From contig NC_088170.1 in the NCBI RefSeq assembly GCF_028769735.1, forward strand, positions 58,685,585 through 58,749,584: DNA of 64,000 nucleotides, read 5' to 3'. Below the pieces are notes generated by a model. That model had not been told where the DNA came from. It was given only the letters and a program-made list of their open reading frames with translations, and ran no database searches. Shown here piece by piece: positions 1-14,300 of this stretch. The position numbers and the translations under genes are program-made. Source of the stretch: Zonotrichia leucophrys gambelii. Its lineage: Eukaryota; Chordata; Aves; Passeriformes; Passerellidae. Within the stretch, counting starts at the first letter, position 1. The number at the start of each line of letters is the position of its first letter.

Positions 1-1582
1 TTGGTTCTTAAAGCAACTATGTACATAAATTACTTTATTTTGTTATTGTTATGTAAATATAGTTAAGGAAATAAGTAAAGAGGGGAATAGAGATACAGTG
101 AAATATTTTACCTCATAAGTATAAATGAATAAAAATATGTGTCATTAGATGACCTTGAATGTGAAAGATCTGCCTGAGGGAACAGGTCTATTACATGGTA
201 CAAAGAATGAGAAAATGACAATACTAAATTTTCCTCTATTTTGCAACAATTTGGAGTTTCATTATTTAAGCCGGGTGTTTGAATAAATGAATAGATGATT
301 TGTTTATAAATTTGTACATTTAGCCAAATAAAATATTTCTCTTCACATACAAAATCACCCACAAAATTCTGATTTGTTGGCACTATTTACCTTTGACAGT
401 ACTGTGGCTTGATTGCTAGAAATATTTCAGCATTTCACCTGATACGTCTCTTCTAAGTTTAGGGCTGACAATGCATTTCCATCCTCCGAGTACAAAAATA
501 GTGGGAATGTGGGTCAGCAGGTAGTAAGATACCAGTGCAAAAGGCTGGTGAGGGCTGTCCTTGTGGTGCTGGACACAAGGTTTGAGGTGGTATTTAGCTC
601 AAACTCTCATTTCATGTTGGACTTAACTGTGCATCTCCGCCAGCAGAATGTGAAATTTCTGTGCATAAGCTTTCCTTGCTTTTCTTTGGTAGGCTGTCAC
701 TCACAAAAGTGTGTACCCAAGATTCACTTGCTCTGATACTTCTTTTTTGCCTGGGGATTTTTGGCCTTGCTGAGCTGAGAAATATAGAGATAAAAATTGT
801 CATTTTTTCTGCAGTAGCAATGTGTCAGGTGGCAAATGCTGGTTACACGTGTAGAATTGTGTCATTACAGGAATGATGAATTCCTACTTAAGTCTTCAAT
901 TCCTTTTTAATCAAGTTAATACTCTAAATCATTAATATCCCCTTTTATAGCTGTAGAAACAGACCTTGGCACTACAGTTAAATCTAGGTCTTCTGCTCAA
1001 TGATGTGAAGACTGACATTGTCACCAGGGCAGGGGTATTCACACTTCTGATGTTTTCCTGTCTGTCTGATACTTCAGTGATACCTTGGAGCTTCATATTT
1101 CTACCTCAGAATCCTTATGAAAGAAGTAGGCAAGTACCCAGAAGCTTCAGTTTATGTTTAGGATAATTAATTGCACTCTTTGAAGCATTTTTTGGAGTTC
1201 CATTTCACCCTTCTTTCTTTTCATGCTTTTTACTTATGAGGAATAATAGTGTTCTGGGAAGTGCTGTGTATGGCTCTTTATGGAAATATTGCCATTTTTT
1301 AGATATTTGGCCACATAAATGTAAAGTAGTGATAGTCTAGAGATTATTTCTCATGTGTTTTATAATTATCCTGAGAAATGCCAGGTTACTTCATAAATAA
1401 AAGAATTTTCAGGAAAACATCAAGTTCATCCTACTGTGTTGTACACAAACACTCTCTTTCTTTCCTGGCTCAAGGAAGTAAAAATTCAGTGTCCTCTTCT
1501 AAATATACACTTGTGGGTTTTGCTGCTTTCAATTTTGCACTTTGGTTCCTTTCTGCAGTTACTTGAGTTGTATCAACAATTA

Positions 1583-1625
1583 TTAAAAAAAGAAAAAAAA
1601 AGAAAAAAAGAAAAAAAAAAAAAAA
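1583..1625. repeat. A-rich tract with interspersed G
   Basis: Runs of A broken by single G in an ATXN7L1 intron. No retrocopy is attached. Confidence 0.85.
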
Positions 1626-2054
1626 GCCCTGCAGCCGTTTTCAGCTCGTGTTGTTCTTGGCACAGGTTCAGTTCTGGTGTCCAACTGGTAGGACCGAAAC
1701 TTGGTGCTTAACAAGTGCCTGTAGTCAAAACAGTTGGTGTGAGGGAGCAGAGATGTGTGCTTGCTGCGGCAGGTCATCTGCCGGAGTTCCCCCCGTGTGC
1801 AGAATACCTAATCACGCTGCCGTGCTCCTCTGACGGCATCTGTGGCAATGTGAATCGCTTCACGTTCCAAAAGTACATGTTTACAGTCGTCGTAGAATCA
1901 GATTAAGTTGGCAGCCTGCTCCTCTCTGTAAGTGGCTCAGTTTACATTTCTTCTTCTAGCAGGATGTTTTGCATAATTTTGCTGATCCTACTCACTTGTA
2001 GACTTTGTGAAATGGAGAATGGTTTTAGTGGGTTTCTGTCAGAAAGCGAAGCTT

Positions 2055-2075
2055 GTGTTTATTGTAAATAAACAC
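2055..2075. promoter_or_regulatory. Forkhead-like palindrome in intron
   Basis: Perfect inverted repeat: left arm GTGTTTATT, three-base spacer, right arm AATAAACAC. Each arm contains TGTTTATT, which fits the FOX-family core. Whether it is bound is unknown. Confidence 0.35.
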
Positions 2076-5000
2076 CAGCGGAACGGTGGTTATTTTAGCA
2101 CTTGATAATTTCCCAATTATGTCATTTGACCTGGAATGAAGCTTGTGATTGTTGAGCAGTGTTTTGTGCAGCAGATCAGTCCGGGGGTTGGAGCTGGCAG
2201 TTTATTTCCTTTGTCAGTTTACAAGAAGTATCAAAATGAAACCGACTGTGCTGTTTCCTTTCCAGTGCGCAGTGCAAGAAGGGTGGAACGGTTTGCGGAT
2301 ATTATTTCCAAACTTTTTCAGCTGGACTTGGAATAGTGTTTTGTCAAAAAAGCTGGTAAAGTTATCCTTCAATCTTGCAACATTATGCTGTAGTTTGCTA
2401 ACATCAAATACAATTTTAGTTTTGTTTAACCTCATGTACCGGGTTTTGCTAGTGTTTTTTCAGAGTGTGGCTGCAAAATGAAAGTGCTTACAAGGTGTTT
2501 ATGAATTCTTGTTATGAACCAGCTGCCAGTTCCTGCAAGATGACACATTTCTGCAAGAGTCTAGGTTGTTCATTTTCTGGTTGCTGGTTGTTGCTTTTCG
2601 GGCATGTGTGGGTTTTTTTCTGTTTTGGTTTTATTAGGATTAATGCCAAGTACTTTTGCAAACTTTGAACTGGGATCAGTACAAGGTGGTAGGTTTCATT
2701 TACCGTTTACTGAAATTGTAAGTATACATTGCTCAACTTTGCACAGTGAAAAGCTGTGCAACAAAGCACCTCAGGATATAATGTAAATAGAAAAACTGTA
2801 ATTTGTGCTAAGGCAGTGTGAGTTACCATGAGTAACATCTTCATCAACAAGACTATGAGATACTAAATTTCATTACCATCTGCTTAAATATTGTAAATGG
2901 GGAGTAACAGTATTCATATTGTTTTAAGGGCAGTTGGATCGGTTACTTTATGCCATTTCAAGTAAAAGGACCATGAACTCAAGTGTTGTGATGAATACAA
3001 GCTTAAAAAGCAGTTTTATTATTCCATAAATGTTTACTAGCAGTAAATAACTTTCTTACCTATCAGAGTTTTAGCAAGTGAATTTTGTTTGTTTTTACCA
3101 TCGTAATATCAAGCTATAATCTATAACACTGGGTCTCTTGAGTTTTTCATGGGTCAACCTAAAATTGATTTTTACTTTGGGCCTCTTGTACACAGGAAGT
3201 CAAATCATGCTGTACAAGAGTAGTGTTTCAAAATGACTCGTGCTGACAAAGTTTTAGTGTCTGTCTTCTGACAACATGAAGGGCTTTTTTTTCCTTTTTT
3301 GTTTAAAGTATCTGAAAAGAAAAAAAAAGCACTGAAAGATGAAAGACATATCTTTCTCTATGCACAAATTATATCCTTACATTTTTCCTCCATGATTGTC
3401 TGTCATGTTGATGGAGAAGGCACTAACTGGGGCAAAAACTTTTCACTTGATTTGGTCAATTTTGAGTAGCATATGTTGGATGAGAATGTGGATGCAGGTG
3501 GGATATACTAAGAAATGGGTTTTTGTTTCTAGTCCAGATAAGAGATAATCTGCAGTTTCAGGATCACATAAAGATCTTTTTTGGTAGGAAACTGCAATGT
3601 TTGGCATGTTTTATGGGCGTCATATTTGCTGTAGTGTCATTGTTAGGTTTGCTGCGAGCTGAGTGCTTGATGTTGTGTATAAGAGTCAAGGCAAAAATTG
3701 GAAAAGAGACTTTCTACTCAGAATGTGGTTTTGCCTCATTTTCCCACACGCTGTGCTTGTGGCTCTGGAGCTTGTTGCCCCTCTATTGCTTTGCTTTTTT
3801 TGCTTATGATTAGAAGATGTGGCGTTTCCTGCAAAACAGCTGCTAGTATTCCCTGGTGACCCATCAGAGAGGATCCAGTGGAATTACAGATTTAAAGGCA
3901 GACCTAGAGGACTTTGGCAGCTGCAGCAGAGATCTGGGGAAAGGCAGGGCGTTGCATTGTGCTGGAGGCAGGAAGGAGGATTAAAAATGGAGTATAAGGG
4001 CATAGGAGAGAAGCTCTGGAGATTCAGGGACTGGACTGTTAGGTCTCCAACAACATAAGGACTTCACATCTACAAACAATTCAGATTTGGCTGAGAAAGT
4101 TGGACTATATCCATGTTTCCATAGGACATGGAGAATCTCCTGGAATAGTTTAAGATCATTTGCAATGCTACTGATGCAGAGTTTGCAATGCACCTTAGAA
4201 CTATATGGAGCACCAGGCTTTCGGATACCTGCCACTGAATAGAAAAAGATATTGATCTGAAATTGATTCTATAGAAAGTGAGGTAATTCAGTGAGAGTGT
4301 TAAACTTTCCTCTGAGATTAATGCCATTAATACCTTAACTGTTTGACAGCAGAAGTCACATGTTGCTTGTCACTTGCTTGCAGTGGCCGCGCTGAGACAA
4401 CTGAGAGGTTGCAGAAAGATTAATGTGGTAAAGAGGATTGTAACTTTGATTGTGCTCCTGTGCTCTTGGATTTGACAGCACCTGGTATTTAGAAACAAAA
4501 CAGAATATGTGTTGTTATTTATGGGGAACGTAAGCATTCATTTGGAAGTATTTAAATGAATCAGAAAAATTATCTTTTAAACTGGAGCATGTATTCATAG
4601 CATTGCTGAAATGTGTACAGAATTTAGGTTAGTATCTTACCAGTGATGATAACTGGTTTTCTAGTTGCCTTGCTGAATTTAATCATTTCTAGGGGCACAA
4701 ACTTTCATTCTTCTTTAGTTTTATCAATGTCCACTGGCTGTATCACTGGTGTATGTGAATAGGGACAGCCATGTCCACAGCTGTGTGAATACAAGTTCAC
4801 CTGCTTTACTAGATCTAATCTGTCTACATATGAACTGCAAATGAGCGTAGAAAGTGTTACACAGATAGCTGATTGTCTCCTGAATATGGTAGTATGTGAA
4901 TATTTAATTTTATCACAACTATTTGATGTGCAAATGTCTTTTATTCACACATTAATTTATTGCATAGGCAGTATAATAACAGATTTGGATATTGTGTGTC

Positions 5001-8000
5001 ATCCCTTTAACATATGTAAAATAGGAGCAGACAAATTAGTAAAAAATGTTTAAAACAGAATTGACCGCAAAAGTCAATTTGACAGAGGAGGCCACCACCA
5101 CCCTGGTTTAAGCAGTTGATTTTGACAGCTGACAGCCCTTTTTTTGCCATATATTCCCATTATTTCTCTGAAACATATTACCAGTATCTAAGGGTGATTG
5201 ACTACCATATACATTGTAAGGAATGAAGAATTAAGAGGCAACTTGATAGTTCTTGAGAAGGAATATACACCAATATTTAGTTACAATTTATGCGCTCACC
5301 ATTGAGATTTGTCTGAGAATTCACACCTTTGTCAAATACAGCCTCTTGCAAGCATGCTTGCCCAGCTCAGGAGTTTGTGCCCCTTTGGAGGGAATTACTC
5401 TTCCAGCTCTCCACTCTGCCATACTTGCATGGTGTTGCTGCCATCTTCTTCTGCTGACATTGAAGTGATATTAACTTTTGTGAGGAAATGCACAGATTTT
5501 ACCCATCCAGGCAGTGTCTCAGAACACCTCTGGTTGTGTGGCACTGGCTGTTTACATTCTTTCTCCTGTAGGACTTTGCAGAGGTCACAGTTTCCATTGC
5601 CATTCTAAGAAATTTGAAGAAAATCTGTCTCAAATGTGTATTGGAGTCTGTCTAAAAGGTAGAAGACTTCCTGTAACCATGTTTTGGGGGAAAAGAGGAG
5701 TTTCAGAAATTAAAAGGAAATGCTAATTATAGCAGTCAGTTCTGATCACAAGAATGACCACCAATCAGTGTCTTGAACATTCATCTTTCCAGAAGATTAA
5801 TTTTAATAAGAGTCATATGTTTAATTTCTAAACATATCCATAGGTCTCATATTGAAGACACAGTTTACTAGAAAGCAGTCAGGTTTAAGAAAACCAGTAG
5901 CTGTGTTGAAAATTGGAGTAATTAATCCTAAGTTTATATAGCATGTGTGTGGAAAACATGTTTTGTCTCATGTTTTACTTTATATACAGCTTGATTTTGT
6001 TGGTAGCATAGCATTTCCTTTTCATCAGTCCTCCTTAATTAATGGGAAAGTTGCAAATTTTGATTAGCCTACTTAAAATTGGTTAAATAGGTGCTGAGAA
6101 GATTGGTAAATCTTGAAACAATAACTATTATTTAATAAAATAAATAGCTTGTGAATGGAACTATGCATTTCAGAATGAGATGTGTAGCTTACACAGGTGT
6201 TACCACAAATATGAGGTGAAATGAATGTAAATCCACTGCATCCTGCAAAGGAGTTTTAAAGGCAGAGGCTGCACACTGAAGTGTGTGATAGGGTGAGAAA
6301 TGGCAAATGATAGGAGACATTTTGGGAGTAAGGATAGATTCTTTTGTATTTGAAAAAAATGTAAGACTGTTTTGCTCTTCAGTTGCCGGAGAATCTGGAG
6401 GAAATTCCAGCATTGGTAATTAAAGCTGTGAATGTGAAGATATGGAAATGCTTGATCTTAAATAAAAAAATTACTTTATTCAGTCATTTGAGATCTAATA
6501 GAAACATTTTGGAATTTTTTTAAGCATTTCTCTTTGTTCTTGAGGTATTTGCGTATTGCAAGTTAATCATGGATGAATCCTTCTGCTACTGGCAAGTTTT
6601 TACTTGTGAGGATGCCAGACAAATTGTCATATTTTGATTCTCTGTGGGAAAATTTTTCTTAGGTGTCCTTGAAATATCAAACTAGCGAGTGCAAGGTTAA
6701 TGACGTAAATACAAAACCTTCCCATGTAGTACAGGTCACTGGTGCTTGCTTACCCTGCTCTTGGTTGACTGTGTGATGGTGGTCAACTCAAAGAGCAGCA
6801 CCCACTTGGATTCTTCAAGTTAAGTGCTGATGGCTTTAGATAACGAAAAATTGCTACATGTTGAATGAGAAACTCCAGCTTGTCTGAAGTACTCAGCCTA
6901 TGCTTCCATTCTGCTTGCTGTATTTGTTTACTGTGTTGGTTCTGGGGGTGCCTTTCTGATTTCTGATCCCTGCTGTGATCAGGCCCTTGGTGTTTGGGAC
7001 CAGCACACCACAGTCAGTGCCAAGGAGCCAGGCCCTGCTGACCGGAAAATTCCTCTTTCCCGAGCCCCTCGGTGCCACCTGCTGCTGCCTTTGGCTAGGG
7101 AGCACTGGGGCTGGGGAAGGGGTGCTTCACAAATGGGGCCAACAGCACTGTTCAAGGTTTACAGCACCCCTCAAAAATCTTGCAGCTCCTGTTTCTTGTA
7201 GGATTTTGTAGCTGTGCTGGAGTTCACAGCACACGCCTGTTGTTTGCTGCACACTGGTGCAGCCGGCTGGCAAAGCACTGGCACTTCTACCCTGGAGACA
7301 GATATAATTAGTAAAGAATGGCCAAAACAGTCTTTTTACTTAACAATAGGAGGGATAGGACATATATATTTTAAAAAATACTAATAATGACCCAACCAAA
7401 ACAATTTCACTGAGCCTGTTTGTCTTGTGTGGGATCAGTCAGGCCTTGCTTTTATGCAGTGCTTGAGAGGCCTCTGGTGTAAGCGTGAGCATTGCTGACC
7501 TCCAGATGCCACATTTGTTACTGAGACATAAATTTCCTGGGTTTTTTGCACATGCCATTTTCTCTATGGGGAAAAAGCCCCAAACTTTTACCCTGAATGG
7601 TGCTTGGAGATAACCAAGTGAACCAGGCAGAGCCTGCCTCTCTGATAGGGCTGGGAGCTACGTTCCAGTCTTCCTGTTGTTTTCCTACAATTTCTCATTA
7701 AAATTGAAACAAGATAGTCATAAAGTAAACTGCCCAATAACCAGGTCAGATGAATTCATCATAAACCATTTTAGGAGCAATCACATATCTGTCACAGAGC
7801 CTGAGTTGTGTTAGCTGTTACATACTCTCCTTTCTTCTTGGCATGAAAGACTTGGGACACCAAATACAAATTTTCTGATCGATTATTGCCATTTATTTTA
7901 CTATTTTTTACTTTTTTTTTCAGAGCATTTTATGAAGCTGACTTTTGTCTAATTATCATTTGATTTGATTACATTCACGACAGTAATGAACTGGTGTTCT

Positions 8001-8117
8001 TTGGAGTGATGAAAATCATTGTACCTGGCATAGAAAAGAACAATTTCCTCTTTCCCAACTTGTATTTTTAATTTTAGCCTATGACATATTGTAAAATTCA
8101 TTCCTTTTCTGTTACAG

Positions 8118-8340
8118 AACGAAGACACAGTTCAATGTGTAAACCTTCCCCTTCTCCAGCTTCTCCAGCCTGTAATTCCAGGACATCCCTAGTACAGATG
8201 AAACCGAAATCCTGTATCAGCGGCCATAACCCTGTCAGCAGCAACTCAAAGCCATTCAAAACGCCCAAAGACAATCTACTTACCTCCAGTAGCAAACAGC
8301 ACACAGTCTTTCCTTCAAAAGTGTCACGGGATAAACCATG
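8118..8340 (+). CDS. ATXN7L1: ATXN7L1 coding exon (first in window)
   Basis: The acceptor gttacag ends at 8117 and the donor gtaagt starts at 8341. The exon starts with two bases of a split Glu codon and reads ERRHSSMCKPSPSPASPAC to VSRDKP. The final His of the N-terminal ataxin-7 zinc finger is here; its cysteines lie upstream. The exon ends in TG of a split Cys codon. Confidence 0.93.
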
Positions 8341-11300
8341 GTAAGTACCAAAATAATAGTTACCAAGGATGTTGGTGTTCAGAATATCTCTCTCTATATA
8401 TGTATCACAATCAAAAACAAAAAAATCCGAATTCTCATTTTACCTAAGTTTACAGTTTAAGCCTCTATATTTCTAAGGGAGGAAACTGGGATATTTTTTA
8501 ATGAAGAAAAAGAAATTATATATAGGAAGTGCAGGAAGGACTGAATTATTTTTTCAAAAAATATAGGAAGTGCAAGAAGGCCTGAATTACTTTTTCATTG
8601 TTCCATCAGATGTGTTTTTCTAAGATGCATATAGCAAGTGAGGTTTTGACCCAGTTTGCTATCTATAAGGTTCATCTTCCATTACACTATCAGCCCTTAG
8701 AACTGATGCTTTTAAACAGTTGAACAGGATAATTTTTGCAGAGTTCTTAATATTGGCTTAACTGATGTTCATGAAAACTTACTGGTTATAGTCAATTATC
8801 TTCAATAGCAGCTGCTTTTGGAGTTCATTCTGTGTTTTGATAATGTTTGATGCCTTATAAGATGACAAGAAGATTCTGGCTGCAAAAATCACTATTTTGG
8901 GGGTGTCTTACATCATGTACTGTGATATATGTACACATACAGGCTTTGAGACTGCTGTGCCCACCCTCCTGTGACTGTGACGATAGCAGCAGAGTTGCAA
9001 AAATATAAATGACAGCAGAACTGGGTCACTATTTTATCCCTTAGGAAACTGTTTTGTCTTCATTATCTGCTGGAAAGATGCTTTGTGATTAGGCCATTAG
9101 GTTGGTGACTTGAGATCTGGGTTGAGTTCCTGGTTCTGTTATGCCTTGGTCTCTTCAGCTTCAGTTCTCTGTCTGTAAATTTGAGATAGTGAGACTTCCT
9201 TTTTCTTAAGATTTATCTACTTACTTTAGAGATCCTTCCCTTTTATATGTATTACCTAGCATAAGAAGGTCATGATTTTAGGTAGGGTTTCTGGACACAA
9301 CTTCCTTAAAACAGTAAATCATGTAATGCAAGCCATTCACTCATGAGACAAAGAATAAGCTCAGATTATGTTAAAGGCATAGCTCATGTTTCTGCCTGAA
9401 ACATGCACAAGCTGGCATGATTTCAAAGACAGCCTAGCTGTAGAATTTACCTTGCCCTGGAAAAAATTTATTCTTTCTATATATCTGGACCTACTATCTT
9501 TTCAAGCATAATGAGTATTGTGAAAAATTATGGTATGAAATTCTGAAAATAGGAAATCTGATTGTTAGACTTTACACTCACACATTAACTAGACTAGCAG
9601 AATAGCCTGTCTCAGTTGTGTGTAAGTACCTCATTAACTACTTGAAAGCAAATATTATTGACTGAATGGTGACTTTTTCTTCTGAATGTTGGAGGGGAAT
9701 TTTATACAAGAGGGGGATTCTTTTATAAGTCTAAATAAAGGAAATTCAGAAAGGATTTCAGAGTATTGACACTATTGACTGTAAACCTATTTTTCATCAT
9801 GTTACAGACAGCAACTTACATGTTCACATTTCAGCAGACTCACTGAATCTATAAACAATATCTTCCGTTCTGGCAACAGATGTCGTTCTGGCAGTCAGTA
9901 AAAGCTGGAAGGGAGCAAAATAACTGAGCATTTCCACCAATCCCTTTTCCCTTTTTTGGTAACCTCCTAAATATTTACTGATGATTATTGACAAGGTAGA
10001 TTTAACCATTCAGAAGTGTTGTACTGCTCTGTTGATTGTTTGGCAATGAATATGACAGTAGTTGTACCAAGAATTACATCATTCTTGCAGCCGTGCTGGG
10101 AGATCATACTGCAGTTTTGTTTTGTTTTGGGGAAAAATGAAGCATACAGTAGTTAAAGATACTGTAATTACCACATAGCAAATCACAAACAGTCTGAAGT
10201 GAAGATCAATAAAATTCTCTAGCAAAATATAGTGTTAAGTGCCTTAGATTACATGACTTGTTAAAGAATAAAATCTGTCTGCTAATCATCACAGGTTATA
10301 GAGAGCTGACAGCTGAGAGCTGACAAGTGTTTGTTCCTATTCCATTAGAGGATTATAATATTTATTTAGAATACTAGAAAATATTCAGCAGATCTGATTT
10401 AAGGTGAAATTATTAATAAAATTTATTCTTTTTTAAGATTCTGTTTTCCATTCAGCTGCTGCACAAGCCATAGAATTTCTTGTCTTAGCTTTTAGAAAGA
10501 AATACTCAATTGACACAGAAACATTTGTCTCAAAAATGCAAATAGGATTCATGGTGCATCCAAGTGTGTTGTGGTTTGTCATCCTCAGAAGCTTCCAGGT
10601 CTTCGATGCTTTTGCCTGTTACATTGTAATCTCATACCAAGCATTTATTTGACCCAAGTTCTTCCAGACAGTTGTCAAATCAGCTTATTTCAGGAATTAT
10701 GTCACTTTAGTGATTGCTTTTCAGACCTGTAACAACCTTTGTTGGGCGTGCCAGATTGTTTTGTACAGCATCTCCTTTAAATTTTAGTTGTTACAGCTAG
10801 AGTTTTACCTCTGAAACAGCATAGCCCAGTAGATCTGTTGCTGTGCCTGCCTTCATGTAGATCCAACTAATGTTGTTATATTTGTAGTAGTTTTGGTTGA
10901 GGCATCATCTTAGCCATTGACCAAGTAGCTCTTTCTCTTGTTCATGTCCTGTGTTGTTCTAAGATGTGCTCCAGAGGTTCTGATTGCTCCATGGCTAACG
11001 CTTTAAAAATCATGATTGGAATGATCAGATAAAAGAGATCTGGAACTGTTTAATTTTTTAGCTGCTGTTTTATTACCTCCCTTCTTGTAGTTGGAATATA
11101 AAGTATTATTGTGAATACATCATCCAGAAATATCTGTCAGTTCTGATTTTTTCCCCCTGTATCTCTCTGTATGGTTGCTATTAATACAGCAGTGCTTAGA
11201 GATGGAGCAGAGCTGGAGCACCACTGCACTGTGCACAAGATAAATGCAAGCCATCATTTTCTGCAGCTTGCAGTCAAGGTGGTAAGAGGTATAGCAGAAG

Positions 11301-14300
11301 GGTAGAAATTGGGGAGAAAAGGGCAAAGAATTGGTAGAAATAACAATAGTAATGAACAAGTGGTCATAATTAGTAAGCATAGCTCAGATGCTTACCCGTT
11401 ATAAAAGGAATTCCTGCAGTCGGGAGCTCTTTTCCTCATTGCTGACCTGCCCAAAGGAGGGGAGCTCTCTTCCTCATTGCTGACCTTCACTTGCTGTGCC
11501 CCAGCACAGCTTCTGGGTGCTGCCATGGTGAATTTAGGTGTTGTGATACTACAGGGTGTTCATTTCCACCTATCCATGATCCCAAGGCAGTATAAAATAG
11601 GGGTAAACTGTTGAAGTAAGCTAGTGCTGAGAAACCAGCTGAAGCAGATCTCCTTGACCTCCCTCCACAAAGTTTAGCCTGCCAGAAGTTCTGAGAATGA
11701 AAAAAATGAGATGGCAATGATGTGATTTTCATCAACACAGAGAAAACCGACTCCTTCTGTAAACAGAAAAAGGATCTCAAAGGTATACCTCTGGGCAATC
11801 CTTTAAAATTTATAATGTCACTTTTCAAAGTATTTTTTAATCTCTTGGCCTTTAGTTCTATAAGGAGATATCATTTTTCATACTGAGGCTGAGAAAGTGA
11901 AGATAGTTGTGATTTAAGGGTATTCCTATTGCAGCATGGAAGCAAAACTCAGCAGGGTTAAACTTGGACCATATAATCTAACATTAAATCACAAACATCT
12001 TGTACATTTTAGAGGCAATTCCAGTAATGTAGAATAGAGCTATGTTTTGTGTTTTTAAACGTTTGTGAATTTCTTTTCTCACTAATTTGAAGAGTTTGAT
12101 GAGTGGCTGAGCTTTTAGAATTAATATAATTACAAATGGCCAAAACATAAACCCAGCAAAATTACATAATGGGAAGGAGAAATAATTTTTAAAAGCCAAG
12201 AGAAAGGAAAACAGAAGTAAGAGGAGCTACAGGTATGAAAAGTATTGTGAAATACTACAGTTATTTTTCTTGCATGCTGGAAGGGACCTACAATGCTCAT
12301 CTAGTCCAACTGCCCGACAAAGCACAAGAAAACAGAAGGAAATGTTACCTTATTTGAAGAGTGAATGAGCTTCTAAAGCCAGTCATGACCATGCATTTTT
12401 GTAGTCCTCATTTTTGAGCTTTTACTTGTTGCTTTCCAATTCATCAAGTCTGGTATTGTCCCACTGGTCAGCAACACTGGAAGCCATAATCCAATATCAG
12501 TATAACCAGGGACATGTGAAAACTATTTCTTACTTGCCATATCCCATTGTTGATATAAGCACAACAGTAAAATTAAACCTCATATCGCTTATTCATTGGG
12601 ACCACTAAATATTTGTGTCACTGTTTTCCATTGTGTTATTTCCCTGTATTTCACTGCAGACTGAGCAGCTTGTTATTTCATATGTAACTTTACATTCATT
12701 GGTATTAAAATGTGTCTTTGAGTTAATGAACTTTACCAGACACTCCATACTACTTTTTATAAATTTGTCTCTTCATTATTCAGGTCCTGTCAATCCTGAT
12801 TCCATCAGCACATGTTATCACCAGCAATCTTATCTTTATTTCTCAAGTCCATTGAAGTTTTTGGTCATGTCAGACTTGGTAATGATGGCTAAAAACGCCC
12901 CTAGCAAAACACCCCTAATGAATCATAAATCTTGTAAAAACTAGATTTGAATTTCATATTGTTTAACGTTTGCTTTTAAGTCATTCTTATTTGTGTTTTA
13001 TAATGCCTTTCAAAAACTGGAACATTTTCATAGTTATCTTTGTCAGCTTAACTGGTAACTTCATCAAAAACTGAAACCATATTTGTTTGCCAGAATCTGA
13101 TCCTCAGCAAAATCATGTCAGCTTATTGTTTATCAGTTTATTAGCTTTTCTAATATTTCTTCCAAGACACTTTGGTTTGAGTTTTCAGCATGGATGAAAG
13201 AGCAGCACTCAGCTAGCTTCTCTAAGATTCCAAGATTCAATTAAAAATTAATATGCTGAGACCCAATATTGCTCAAACTCTTTTGGAACCCATTGTCGCA
13301 TTATGCAGATTCCCTTATGTAAAAAGAAAAAAATCAATCATTATTTTTCACCTGGCACTTTGCACTTACTGAAGGAATCAAAAAGCATTTTTATCTGACT
13401 GGAGAGAGTTATCCTATTTCCTTCTTAGTGCAGAAGAAATAATGAATGTTTCTGATGTGTTTGCTTTGGTAGTAGCTTTTATTGCCTATTAGGTAGATAG
13501 GTAGATACTGCTATTCTTATTAGAGTTTCTTTTGTCAAAAAAAGTCTTTACTGAATTAATTTTTTTCCTCATTTTTTATGTTTGTTGCATGTTGCTTTTC
13601 TAATTGTCCCCTTCAACAGCTGTCTTTTAAAAAATCGAAACAATCTTATTGTTAGAAAACTGCTTTTAAAATACAGTAAATAAAACTAAAAACCTGGGGT
13701 TTTTTCTTTTTCTAAAAAACTTTGAAATAAACCCTCAATTTTTTACTCAAAAAACTCTGTTTGGGAAAATAATTATTTCTAACTACCAAATATAAATATG
13801 AACATTTGTGATTTATTTACTTTTTGAGACCATGATAGTTTACTCCAGTCACTGGTCCTGTGGACCTTCCATTTTCCCATTTGGTAATAAATTACTCTTT
13901 GTATGTTATGCTAAGTCTAAACTAGAGGTCCTCACCGTTCAATGCAGTAAAAGAGAGAGAAATTATAATCTGTAGCTTCTGAAATCATAAATAATTTACT
14001 ATAGAGTGCCAGAAATCCTATAGAATGTGTGTACCCACAGGTAGTGGAGTGATGCCTAAAGAGGCTAGGCAGAGTTAAAGGAATAAAGTCGGTATTTATT
14101 GAAAGGCCTTCAGAGGATACACCCTGGGCAGCACAAAAGCCCAGCCAAGGCTACACCCAAAATGGGCAACAGTCATGAGTTTTCACACTTCTAGAAGTTT
14201 TGGTCCATTTACATATTGAGCTCAATTGTCCAATTACAGGTTCAGGTTATGCACTCCCATCCTCCCAGATTTCTCTCCCCAATTTGCTGATTTTTGTGCT

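Larger units (their letters stand above)
1..8117 (+). other. ATXN7L1: ATXN7L1 intron (left part outside window)
   Basis: No exon with usable splice sites is evident. It holds an A-rich tract at 1583-1625, a forkhead-like palindrome at 2055-2075, and GC-richer patches near 1629-1860 and 6950-7300 that I do not recognise. The open frames here are short and lack family resemblance. Confidence 0.6.

Noticed and set aside
1583..1625. A-rich tract as the tail of a processed pseudogene
   Set aside because: Upstream sequence shows no coding remnant and no target duplication was found.
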